From: Planctomycetota bacterium
GTDB lineage: Bacteria; Planctomycetota; UBA8742; UBA2392
Assembly (NCBI GenBank): GCA_019186845.1
Contig: JABARW010000022.1
Span: 30,896 to 94,895 of the forward strand
Length of the DNA: 64,000 nucleotides
Direction of reading: 5' to 3'
In this document: piece after piece, positions 44,989-54,400 of the stretch
Numbering within the stretch: position 1 is the stretch's first letter
Layout: every line of letters begins with the position of its first letter
The notes under the pieces: generated by a model
Seen by the model: the letters and a program-made list of their open reading frames with translations, nothing else
Database searches by the model: none
Told to the model about the DNA's origin: nothing
Made by a program: the position numbers and the translations under genes

Positions 44989-47140
44989 GCTTGGTCCTCT
45001 TGATGTTGGCGCCTTCGAAGGCCTGACCGCTGGAACCCGTGGCATCAAGGAACTCGGCTTCAAACAGGTTGGCCCCGCGGAAATCGGCGTCGGCCAGGCT
45101 TGCGCCCTCGAAGGAAGCCTTGAGCAGGTTCGCCTTGCCGAAATTCGCGCCCCGCAGGCCGGCGCGATCGAAGCTGGCATGGGGTGCGTGTACCTGAAAC
45201 ATGTTTACGCCCGCCAGCTGGGCGTCGGCCAGCAGCGCGCCCTCCAGGTTCGCGCCCGCGAGATCCGCCCCCTCGAGCTTCGAGCCCTGAAAGGCAGCTC
45301 GCGGCGCGCGGACCCCCGCCATTTTGGCCCGGGAGAAATCGGCGCCGCGCCCGGCTTTGAGGCCCGTGCAGTCCGCATCCACAAAGTTCGCTTCCTGGAC
45401 CGACGCCAGTTCAAAGGACGTGCCCTGAAGCATGGCCGACATGAAATCCGCGCGCGGCAGCCGCGCGCCATCGAAAATCGCCCCTTCCAGCGATGCGGCA
45501 ATGAAGCCCGCGCGTTCCAGGTCAGCTTCCATGAACTTCGCACCGGCCGCTTTGGCCCCCGCGAAGTTGACCTTGCGCCCGCGGGCCAGCGTGAAGTCGG
45601 CGCCGGAAAGGTCAGCCCCGCTGAAGTCCGCTCCTGCGAGTTCGGCATGTACGAGGTCGGCCTGAGGCAGCCGCGCCATGGAAAGATTGGCCCCGCTCAA
45701 ATCGGCGTCGGCCGCCACTACGGCCGAGAGGTCCGCGCCGGTAAGGTCGGCCTTGGACAGCTTCGCGTGCGCAAGCACCGCGTTGGCGAGCCTGGCTCCC
45801 GCGAGCTTCAAGCCGGAGAGGTCCAGTCCGGAGAGGTCGGCTCCGTGCAGATCCTGGCCTGCGGCCACGGCACTCGACAGGGACTCCCGCGTCCAGGCGC
45901 GAACCGCCGGGGCCACGCCCGCGCCTTCCAGCGCGGCAGCCAGAAACTGGAGCGACTGCGTGAGCCCCGCGCTCAACTTGCCTTCGCGCACGGCGGCGTC
46001 CGTCGCGGCCTTGAGCGCAGCGACCTGCGAAGTCGCCGGCGGCAGCGCGGCAAGCGCCCGCGGCCCGGTCCTTTCAGACGGCACGACGGCCGAGGGCTCC
46101 TCGAACAGGGCTTCATAATGGGAGGCCGGGGCCGGGGGTCGGTCGAGCGGCTCAGTCACGACGCCAACACCCGTCACCTCACTCATGCGCTTGGACGATA
46201 TGGGAACAATGCCGCGCCAGAGCAGCGTCACGCGCAGCTCGTTCATGTCGACGTAGATCGTGTCGAGCTGCAGAAGGGCTTCGCGCACCTGGGTCTGAAG
46301 GCCAGATTGTTCCCGCACGAAAAACCTCGGCCGGGTGCCAGGCAGCCGGGACTCGAAGCTGGCAATCGTTGGGTGAATCTGCCGCATGCGCAGCGGCTCA
46401 TCGCCGCGAGGGAAGTCCTTCAGGCGCTGATCCGTCGGGGCGCTGTTGAAGAAGGTCCAGTCAAAGTCGTCCGGGAAGAAGGGCCAGTTCTGCTTGAGCC
46501 ACTTGCGGTCGTAGGTTCCTGCCTTTCCCGCGCGGCTGGCCTGAAGCGAGGGCAAAGGGCCAAAGCCCGCGGGGGCCGGCCGCGAGGAGGGCACGGTTAT
46601 GGGCGACGCCGGGTCTTCAATGTTGGGCAGGGGATGACGGCCGGCCACAAGGTCCTTCTCGACGGGCACAAAGCCGCGCCCGAACGGGTTGGTCGGGTGG
46701 CCGGCTCCGCCAAACGCACGCTCAAAGCTCAATGGCATGGTCAGAAAAGGTGCTGGCTCGCTGAGGCGCGCACCGAGCAGGCCGGGCTGCCAGTGGCGGT
46801 CACCGACAACCATCAAGGCCTTCTCAAAGCGGCCCACCGCGAAGGTCACGCGTTCAACGGAGGCCGGCTTTCCTCCGCGTGCGTGGCAGGTGCCGCGCAG
46901 CAGCAGGTCGCAGGCGGGTTTGAACAGGGCGAAATCGGAGGGATAAACTAGGGCCTTCTCCGGATCGTCGCCTTCATGGAGGTCGGCACAGAGCGAAGGC
47001 TGCTCCTTCAACGGCTCGACGATGCCCCCATGCTTGAGCGCATAGGTACCCTTGACGATGCAGGTCGCGGTCAGGCGATGGGGTGGCACTCGCCCCACAC
47101 ACCATCCGATGGACAGCCCGCTCTGATTGATCACACGCAT
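44981..47140 (-). CDS. DUF2169 protein with C-terminal pentapeptide repeats
   Basis: A 719-residue protein. The N-terminal DUF2169 domain (about 1-330) has 'ATCIVKGTYAL', 'PLSFERAFGGAGHPTNPFGRGF' and 'WLKQNWPFFPDDFDWTFFNSAP'. A spacer is followed by pentapeptide repeats (about 435-719). DUF2169 is found almost only beside VgrG and type VI secretion genes and is thought to act as an adaptor for loading effectors. It belongs to the same operon, overlapping the next gene by eight bases; AGGA precedes its ATG. Confidence 0.85.
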   Translation of the reverse strand: MRVINQSGLSIGWCVGRVPPHRLTATCIVKGTYALKHGGIVEPLKEQPSLCADLHEGDDPEKALVYPSDFALFKPACDLLLRGTCHARGGKPASVERVTFAVGRFEKALMVVGDRHWQPGLLGARLSEPAPFLTMPLSFERAFGGAGHPTNPFGRGFVPVEKDLVAGRHPLPNIEDPASPITVPSSRPAPAGFGPLPSLQASRAGKAGTYDRKWLKQNWPFFPDDFDWTFFNSAPTDQRLKDFPRGDEPLRMRQIHPTIASFESRLPGTRPRFFVREQSGLQTQVREALLQLDTIYVDMNELRVTLLWRGIVPISSKRMSEVTGVGVVTEPLDRPPAPASHYEALFEEPSAVVPSERTGPRALAALPPATSQVAALKAATDAAVREGKLSAGLTQSLQFLAAALEGAGVAPAVRAWTRESLSSAVAAGQDLHGADLSGLDLSGLKLAGARLANAVLAHAKLSKADLTGADLSAVVAADADLSGANLSMARLPQADLVHAELAGADFSGADLSGADFTLARGRKVNFAGAKAAGAKFMEADLERAGFIAASLEGAIFDGARLPRADFMSAMLQGTSFELASVQEANFVDADCTGLKAGRGADFSRAKMAGVRAPRAAFQGSKLEGADLAGANLEGALLADAQLAGVNMFQVHAPHASFDRAGLRGANFGKANLLKASFEGASLADADFRGANLFEAEFLDATGSSGQAFEGANIKRTKLV

Positions 47141-47150
47141 GGTGCAATTC

Positions 47151-47963
47151 CTAGGCGGGCGATTTGAGCAGGGCTATGAGTTGGTCAATGGATGCGCGAT
47201 CAACACCGGCATCCACGAGCTGTTTTTCCAGCTGCGGGAGATTTGAGCGGGCCTGCTGCTCGGCCTGCTCCAGTTCCGCCAGGACTTCCTGCTGCGACTT
47301 GGCGCCCTGGGCCGGAGGCTGCTGGGGGGCGGAGTCCGGACTTGCGCCTGCCTCAGGGGGGGCCTGGTCGGCCTTGGGCTCACCGAGCTTGCCAAGCTCG
47401 GGCATGACCTTTTCGGGTTCGATGTTGGCCGCCTCGAGCAGCTTCTCCACTTCCGCCCGCATTTCCTGCTCGGCCTTGGCCACAATCTCCATGGCCTTCT
47501 CGGTGCTCGACATGGCCGCCTGCTGCGACGGCGCCTCGGAAGGAACAGCTATGTCTTCCAGTTCCTTGCGAAGTTGAGCCACCTGCTCGGGCGTGAGCGC
47601 GCCCGCCGACATCAGCTTGTCGAACTCCTTCATAGCCGCATCCGTAGCTTCCTTAATCGCGCCCAGCATGACAGCAAACTGTGGCTGCGCCCGGGCACCG
47701 GCCTGCGGCTGGGCGGCATGAAGCAGCAACGCCTTGAGCACCGGAAAGGCATAGACGAGCGATTCAAGGGTTTCGCGCACACTGCTGGCCGCCAGCTCGC
47801 CAATGCAGCGCACCACACCCGCGTATCCTCGCTCGGTAGCCTTGGCGCCCTCCACCTCCGCAATCAACGCAAGCAGATCAGCGCCCATGGGCAGCAGCTC
47901 GCGCTGTAAGGGAATCATCGATTCAACGATAGATTCGAGCTGTTTGTCGTTCAGGATTCTCAT
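47151..47963 (-). CDS. Unknown coiled-coil protein of the VgrG operon
   Basis: A 270-residue protein with no recognised domain. The N-terminal half is helical (SIVESMIPLQRELLPMGADL...). The C-terminal half is Glu/Gln/Ala-rich and likely coiled coil, with a Pro-rich linker (PPEAGASPDSAPQQPP). It lacks a signal peptide or membrane segment. Its position directly between vgrG and DUF2169 suggests a chaperone, adaptor or effector. ATG 47963 is chosen because AGGG lies six bases before it; an in-frame GTG at 47981 is possible. Confidence 0.6.
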   Translation of the reverse strand: MRILNDKQLESIVESMIPLQRELLPMGADLLALIAEVEGAKATERGYAGVVRCIGELAASSVRETLESLVYAFPVLKALLLHAAQPQAGARAQPQFAVMLGAIKEATDAAMKEFDKLMSAGALTPEQVAQLRKELEDIAVPSEAPSQQAAMSSTEKAMEIVAKAEQEMRAEVEKLLEAANIEPEKVMPELGKLGEPKADQAPPEAGASPDSAPQQPPAQGAKSQQEVLAELEQAEQQARSNLPQLEKQLVDAGVDRASIDQLIALLKSPA

Positions 47964-48009
47964 GATCGCCCTGTGGTTCACGCCCGTAGCCGAGTCTCTT
48001 TGAATACGC

Positions 48010-51000
48010 CTAACTGAAGTTGGGCGACGGGTTCAGGCTCATACCCAGCATGGCGGCGCGCCGTTTGCGCAACGCCTCCACCAGCGTGTTATGGGACTGG
48101 AGCGCCGCTGCCTCATCCACGGTCGTGAACGGAGGCGGTGTGGCGGGCGCCGCAGTCGCGGGCAACGGAACGTCGATCACCGGAATGGGCGGCATGGGAA
48201 CCAGCGGGTTGGGATTACCAATGGCCGTTCCCACGCCCGCGATGTTCACGCTGGGCGCGTCAACCTTGGCCGAAGTGGAGGCCAGCATTTCGACGTCCAT
48301 ACCGCGTGCGGAAACCTTCTGGCCTTTGATCATCACGCCGGCCTTGCCGTCGATTTCCACCTTGCCGGCTGCGCACAGTTTCAGGTCGCCCGCGGCCTGT
48401 ACGCTGATGGTGTTGTTCTTGATGGAGATGAAGCTGCCGCCCACCTTGATGTCGACACAACCGTTGGTGCTTTGCAGCCTTGCCTTGCCGTCCTTGCCCA
48501 GGAACAGCTCGGTGGCGCCGTCATCCGATGAAAGGTGGATGTCGCCGCCGTAGGCAATGAAGTCGTCCTTGCCCAGGGTCAGGTGGTGGCGCTTGCCCGA
48601 CTTGGCGTTTATCAGGGCCACTTCGTCGTCGTTCATCTCCAGCTTGGTAATCCAGTTCTTGGACACCATGCGCACTTTGTCCTCGCCGACTTCCAGCCCG
48701 CCGCCCTTGGCAGTAATGGAAGCGGCGTCCGAAGCCTGGATATCGACCGACTTCTCAGCCACGAGGTCGATGTTGTTGCCCGCATGCAAGTCAATGGCGC
48801 CAAGTTCGGTGGCGATGAGAATGTGTTCGCCCTCGCGCACGGCCTCAATGATGGAGCCCTTGGGCGCACGCTGGATACGCACACCGTAGCACAGCAGGCT
48901 GGCACTGGGATCCACGGTAAAGAACCCCGCAATGGCCCCCGCAATTGTGGCGGGCAGGGCCGCCAGCTTGGCCAGAATCGCGGCTACTTTGCCCGCCTCG
49001 TTGGCCGTGCCGCCCGAAACGCGTCCCAGCTTGAGCATCATGCGCTCGCGCGTGGCGGGAAAGTACTTGGTCTCCACCACCTTCTTCATGGCGTCCTTCA
49101 CATACTTGTCCGTGATGGCCTTACGCGCGATGAAGAAGGCCAGCGTCTTGACGCCCATCACTGCGCTTTCAATGGCGGACGATGCCCCTGCATCCTCCAT
49201 GCCCATGCGCGCCCAGTCATCGGTGTGAATGAAGGCCAACTTGATGGCGCGAATCGTATTCAGAATCAGCGGGTAGCCCGCGATCAGCGAGTATTTCTCG
49301 CTCGCACCGATCTTGCACTCATAGGCATCGGCACCCCAGCTGTAGAAGCCTGTGGTGGTTACGATGTCGCCGGACATCGTTGTCACGTTGGCGCTGAGCA
49401 CCTCGCTGGTGACCGCCGCGCCGGCCGAAGAGTTGTTGTTGATTTCGCCAAGTTCGTGCAGGCCGAAGTTGGTCATCTTCATGCGCGAACGCGAGTTGCC
49501 GGCACGAATGTCGACGGCGCGCGAATACTTGCTGTCACTGAGCACGACCTTGTTGTTGCCCTGCGTGACAATGGCGTTGGCCGACTGCCGCCGCTCATAG
49601 CTCACACTCGTGGGGTCTGTGTTGCGGTTGGGCAGGGCGCCCGCTATCACCGGGCGGTCGGGATTGCCGTTGACGTGTGTCAAGATCACTTCCGTCGCCG
49701 CGTGCAGCGGAAAGTGAATGCCCATGGGCTGACCTTTGTAGCCGCCGGCATAGGGTTGCGCCTGCCGCACGGGTGCCGAAGCCTCGCCGTTTTCGCGGGC
49801 TTCCCGATCGAAGCTGAGCTGCACTTTGTAATTGCCGTCTTCATCAATGTCCGGCGCCATCTCGGCATCCCACTGGGCAATCTTCCCAAAGGGCGTGCTG
49901 ATGCCGGACTTGCGGCTCGACTGCACCGTCGCCCGCACGACGCCGCTGACCTTGGGCCAGGGTGTCACGCGCGCCGGCCGGTAGGGCCGGTTCTCGGGGT
50001 CGCTGGGAATGGCCAGCATGGTGTTGCGGTAGGTCGCGTTAAACGAGCTGCCACTGGCATCCAGGTGCTGGCTGGCGAAGTGCTCAATCTCGGTCACGAA
50101 ATACGATGCATTGAAGCTGGCGCGGGCATGGTTGCGCACGCCCAGCTTGGTGCCGGCATCTACGCGCACACAGTTGGTAGCGATGCAGTAGACCTTTTCG
50201 CGCGCGAGGATCTCCTGCTTGCGAATGCGGGCAAGCCGCGCGCCGTCCGTTGTTGACGTGTACTGGTTGTCAATTTCCTCAAGTGTGCCGTTGCCACTCT
50301 CCGCCACCTGCTCCGAACAGACCAGCGACACCGTCGGGTTCTTCCAGTCGTACTCGTTCAGCACGATTTCACGGATGGGCGCCCCCTGCGCCAGGGTGAT
50401 GCCGCGCACATGCTCTTCAGACAACCAGTCCTCTTCGCCGTAGTCACGGACGGCGGGCGCTGGCACCTGCGCCACGCCCAGCGCCAGGGGCGGCCGCGAC
50501 GCCGCCGGCATCTCGGCCGTGGCTTTGACGGCATCTACACCGACTGTCGAAACCAGGCTGTCCGAAACTGCCTGATAGGCAATCTCTCCGGCCCGGGCAT
50601 CAGCCTGCGAGGCTCCATCACCGCAGAACACGACCACTTCACGCTCGGTGCCGCCCGCCGCCGCGCTTTCCTGCTCGAAGTGAAAGTAGATGCCCTCATG
50701 TTCGAGCCAACGACTCAGGAAGGCGTAGTCAGTCTCATCGTACTGGGTGATGTACTCGCGCGCGGATGTGGGAATGGTGCCTACAAAGCGATAATCAGCC
50801 GAGGCCAGGCCCGCGTCGACCATGAGCAGTTCGATCACGTCCTGCACTGACTTGCCCAGAAACACGCGCGAGCGGCGGCTGCGGGTCAGCTTCCATAGCC
50901 GGGGACGTATCACAACACGGCAGCGCGGACGCGCCCCGTTGAAGCCGACGATCTCGAAGCTCTCAATGATGCCGTGCGTGGCCCGCTCTTCCTTCTGGCC

Positions 51001-51240
51001 CGAGGCGTTGAGATCAACGCGGTAGAGGCGTGCATCAGCCAGCAGCAACCGGTCAACGTCGATGTCCGCGCAATCCAGAGTAAAGGACGATCCCTGCTTT
51101 TCCTCCACCAGGTCAAGATCCAGCTCGAAGCGATAGAGCGCACTGATGGCCTCACGCCCGTGCAACTTGGTTACACACGCCCGCACCAGGGGGCTGGAGG
51201 CGGGACCTGCTTCAAATCGGATGTAGGCTTGAGTTGGCAT
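48010..51240 (-). CDS. VgrG / TssI type VI secretion spike protein with an internal helical insertion
   Basis: A 1076-residue spike protein. The gp27-like N-terminus (about 1-400, with 'YRFELDL', 'LSRWLEHEGIYFHFEQE') is followed by the gp5-like OB-fold (about 455-560, 'MGIHFPLHAATEVILTHVNGNPDRPVIAGALPN') and a beta-helix needle. The needle is interrupted at about residues 620-780 by an insert that includes a hydrophobic, Ala-rich stretch ('AAILAKLAALPATIAGAIAGFF'). The needle then resumes (LGAIDLHAGNNIDLVAEKSV) and ends in a Pro-rich tail (PMPPIPVIDVPLP). The product probably caps an injection apparatus. It leads the operon; GGAAAG precedes the ATG. No TssB, TssC, TssM or ClpV is in the window. 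Confidence 0.9.
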   Translation of the reverse strand: MPTQAYIRFEAGPASSPLVRACVTKLHGREAISALYRFELDLDLVEEKQGSSFTLDCADIDVDRLLLADARLYRVDLNASGQKEERATHGIIESFEIVGFNGARPRCRVVIRPRLWKLTRSRRSRVFLGKSVQDVIELLMVDAGLASADYRFVGTIPTSAREYITQYDETDYAFLSRWLEHEGIYFHFEQESAAAGGTEREVVVFCGDGASQADARAGEIAYQAVSDSLVSTVGVDAVKATAEMPAASRPPLALGVAQVPAPAVRDYGEEDWLSEEHVRGITLAQGAPIREIVLNEYDWKNPTVSLVCSEQVAESGNGTLEEIDNQYTSTTDGARLARIRKQEILAREKVYCIATNCVRVDAGTKLGVRNHARASFNASYFVTEIEHFASQHLDASGSSFNATYRNTMLAIPSDPENRPYRPARVTPWPKVSGVVRATVQSSRKSGISTPFGKIAQWDAEMAPDIDEDGNYKVQLSFDREARENGEASAPVRQAQPYAGGYKGQPMGIHFPLHAATEVILTHVNGNPDRPVIAGALPNRNTDPTSVSYERRQSANAIVTQGNNKVVLSDSKYSRAVDIRAGNSRSRMKMTNFGLHELGEINNNSSAGAAVTSEVLSANVTTMSGDIVTTTGFYSWGADAYECKIGASEKYSLIAGYPLILNTIRAIKLAFIHTDDWARMGMEDAGASSAIESAVMGVKTLAFFIARKAITDKYVKDAMKKVVETKYFPATRERMMLKLGRVSGGTANEAGKVAAILAKLAALPATIAGAIAGFFTVDPSASLLCYGVRIQRAPKGSIIEAVREGEHILIATELGAIDLHAGNNIDLVAEKSVDIQASDAASITAKGGGLEVGEDKVRMVSKNWITKLEMNDDEVALINAKSGKRHHLTLGKDDFIAYGGDIHLSSDDGATELFLGKDGKARLQSTNGCVDIKVGGSFISIKNNTISVQAAGDLKLCAAGKVEIDGKAGVMIKGQKVSARGMDVEMLASTSAKVDAPSVNIAGVGTAIGNPNPLVPMPPIPVIDVPLPATAAPATPPPFTTVDEAAALQSHNTLVEALRKRRAAMLGMSLNPSPNFS

Positions 51241-51452
51241 TGTCGCTTTCCAGGACGAGCGAGCGTGTTCAGGGCAGGGCCTTGGGCCGTCCGCTCAGAC
51301 AGGACTTACCCACCAGAGCCGGCCTCGCAGTGGCCAGCGCGCGTAGCTTTTAACCCTTGCGGTGTCTGAAGTGAAGTAAAGAGGTCCCAGTGTGTCTTGT
51401 TTTGTTGCTGCCATTGCTAACATGCGGCCGGTTTGCAGGAACCCGCAACCCC

Positions 51453-54400
51453 ATGCTTGACGAGCGCCAAAAGAAGCTTGCCGCAGCCATCCTGGCCGTA
51501 AGGGAAGGTCGTCTGAACGCGGCCGACGCCGTCGCGCTGGTGAAGGATCCAGGCAAGAAGGCCTCGGATATCCTGGCCGGGTCGGGCGCGGCGCAACTGT
51601 CTGACCCCCAGCGGGTTATGGCCGCGCTTTCAGAGGCGGGCGTCAGCGATGAAGAGACGCGGCTAATCGGCAACGGCGACGACCGCAAGCTCGAACAGGT
51701 GGTGCGGAAGACGCTCTACAACGTTGCGCCCACGATGCCTCCCTCGGAAGGCTCGACGGAGCGCCCCTCGACGACAAGGCTGAGGCGCCCCTCTCGGATC
51801 CTCGACAACCAGCGCTACACGATCAAACGCGAGTTCGCGCGCGGCGGCCAAGGCCGGATCATGATCGCGCGGGACAACGTGGTCGGCCGCGAAGTGGCGC
51901 TCAAGGAACTGCTGCCCGAACTCCAGGAAACCGCCGAGAGCGGCACGCCCGCCACCGCGGGCGTGGACACTATTGGTGTGGTAGAACGCTTCCTGCGCGA
52001 AGCCAAGGTGACGGGCCAGCTGGAGCACCCCAACGTGGTGCCCGTGTACGAAATTGGCCGCCGCGAAAGTGGAAGTCTTTACTACACGATGAAGTTCGTG
52101 CGCGGCCAGACCATGGCCGAGCGCCTGCGCGACATTGACCGCCTGTCGCAGTTGACGCGCGACAAACGCTTGGCCCTGCGCCTGAAGCTGCTGGAGGCGT
52201 TCCAAGGCATCTGCAACGCTGTGGCTTTCGCACACTCGCGCGGCGTGATTCACCGTGACCTCAAGCCCCAGAACATCATGGTGGGAGACTTCGGTGAAAC
52301 CGTGCTGCTGGACTGGGGCCTGGCCCGTGTGAAGGGCCAGGACGACAAGATCGGCAGGCAGTTGACCCTGTTGGCGACCAACATGCTTTCCGAGTCGCTC
52401 ATGCGGCAGAATGCCGACGGGCTCACCGTGGACGGCACGGTCTTCGGCACGCCCCACTACATGCCGCCCGAACAGGCCCGGGCCGACCTTAAGGAGATCG
52501 ACGAGCAGAGCGACGTCTATTCCCTGGGCGCCATCCTCTATGAGATTCTGACAGGCGCCCCGCCTTACGACGGCCCCACGGCCGGCGCGGTGTTGCAGCA
52601 GGTCATGGCGGGCCCGCCGCGCAAGATCAGGGAACGCGAGCCCCTGGCGCCGCCGGAACTCGCGGCGCTGTGCGAGTTTGCCATGGCGCACGATAAGAGC
52701 CGCCGCATGAAAACGGCACTGCAGCTCGCCCAGGAAGTTCAGGCCTATCGCGACGGCGGCAAACTCAGCGTCTATCGTTATGGTGCCTACGAGCAGGCCC
52801 GGCGCGTCATTGCCAAGAACCGCGGTGCTTTCCTGGCCGGGGCCCTGAGCTTCTGGATGCTGCTGGGGGGCGCGCTGCTCTTCTTCGTCTGGATCGTGGA
52901 CCAGAAGCGCTCCGCCGAGGACCTGCAGGGCGCGGCCGAAACGGATCGCGACAAGACTTCGCGCGCCCTGGCCAACGCCCAGGCGGCCAGGCGAGCGCAG
53001 GAAGACCTCAAGAATCGGCTCGCCGAGGAGGCGAGCAAGCGCCTTGCCGAGCGCGAGGACGAGATTCGCGCCCTTCAGGAAACCCTTGCCGGCATGCGCA
53101 TCGAACCCTTGATGCGTGATATCGCCGGCCGCGTCAATCAATACGAGGACATCGAAGCGCACGGCCGCGCGCTGGATCTCACACCGGGAGAGCGCAGCAG
53201 CAATAACAACCTGTTGATGTCCATGATGGGCTACGTCACGGCGCAGGAAAGCCTGATCAGCCTGATCAGCGCCGATGGCGATGAAGTGCCCCAGGCCATG
53301 GACCCCCGGGATATCGAGCAGCAGCGCCAGCGGCTGGCCCAAAGCCGCCTGCTGGCCGCAAGGCTGGCGGCCTACAACAGCGACTTCGCCCAGGCCGAGC
53401 TTTTGCTGGCCGGAACTGAGGCCAGCGAAGCCACACTCAAGCTGGCGCGCGAGTGGCTTGACCGGACGCGGGCGGCTACACTGCGCTTCCAGCGCCAGGC
53501 CATCATCGATGCCCTGGCAGATGCCCGCGAGGGCTTTGACCGCACCGGTCGCTCCATCACCACCTCCCTCCCCCAGTACGTCGAGCGTCTCAGTTTCTTT
53601 CGCTCCAGCCAGACCATCTCGCTGCTGGATGAAGCACTCCGGGCGCTGGCGGCGCGCGTGCGCCAGGGTGAGCGTTCATTCACCGCGGGCGATCTCGACA
53701 CGGTAGCCCTGGCCTGCTCCCTGCTCGCCGCCCTGCAGTTGCCGCTTGAGACAGCGGGCCCCTTGCAGGGGTTTCTGGCCTCGCAGCCTCCCCAGGGCAT
53801 GGCGGTGCTGGCCGCCCGCGCCCTTTGCGAACTAAAGACAGCCCAGGCATTTGGCGCCGTGGCGGCTCTTGCCCGGGGACCAGACGACGGCCTGTGGGTT
53901 CGAGTTCAGGGGGCCTTCGCAGCCATGCCCATGCCGTCGACCCTCGCCGGCGCGACCGGGGCTGAAGAACTTGCACTGCGCGCTCTGGCTCAATTGGCGC
54001 GGGGCAAGTTCGCCGAGGCCGAGCAGGACTGCACCGAGGCGCTCAAGCTTGACTCTTCGTCCCCCTGGCTTCATCTGCTGCGTGGCCGGGCGCGCGCTTC
54101 CCTGGGTCGCATCAAGGAAGCCATGGAAGATTTCAGCCGCGCCATGACCCTCGACCCCGTGGACGCGCGGCCCTGCATTGACAGGGCGAAACTGCACGCG
54201 GCCTCCGGAAGTTTCAGCCAGGCCCTCACGGACTTCAGCCAGGCCCTCTCTCGGGACCAGCAGAGCATTTCGGCCCTGTTGGAGCGCGGCCGCGCCCGCA
54301 TGGCTCAGTTCGACTATGTGGGCGCTCAGGCTGATTTTGCGCGGGCTGCCCTGCTGGCACCCCACCGACCCGACGTGCTCTTGGCGCTGGGCCGCTGCCG

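Noticed and set aside
44128..46951. Long open frames opposite the pentapeptide genes (for example 44972-46951 on the plus strand).
   Set aside because: They lie antisense to repeats of high GC and have Arg/Gly-rich translations with no family likeness.
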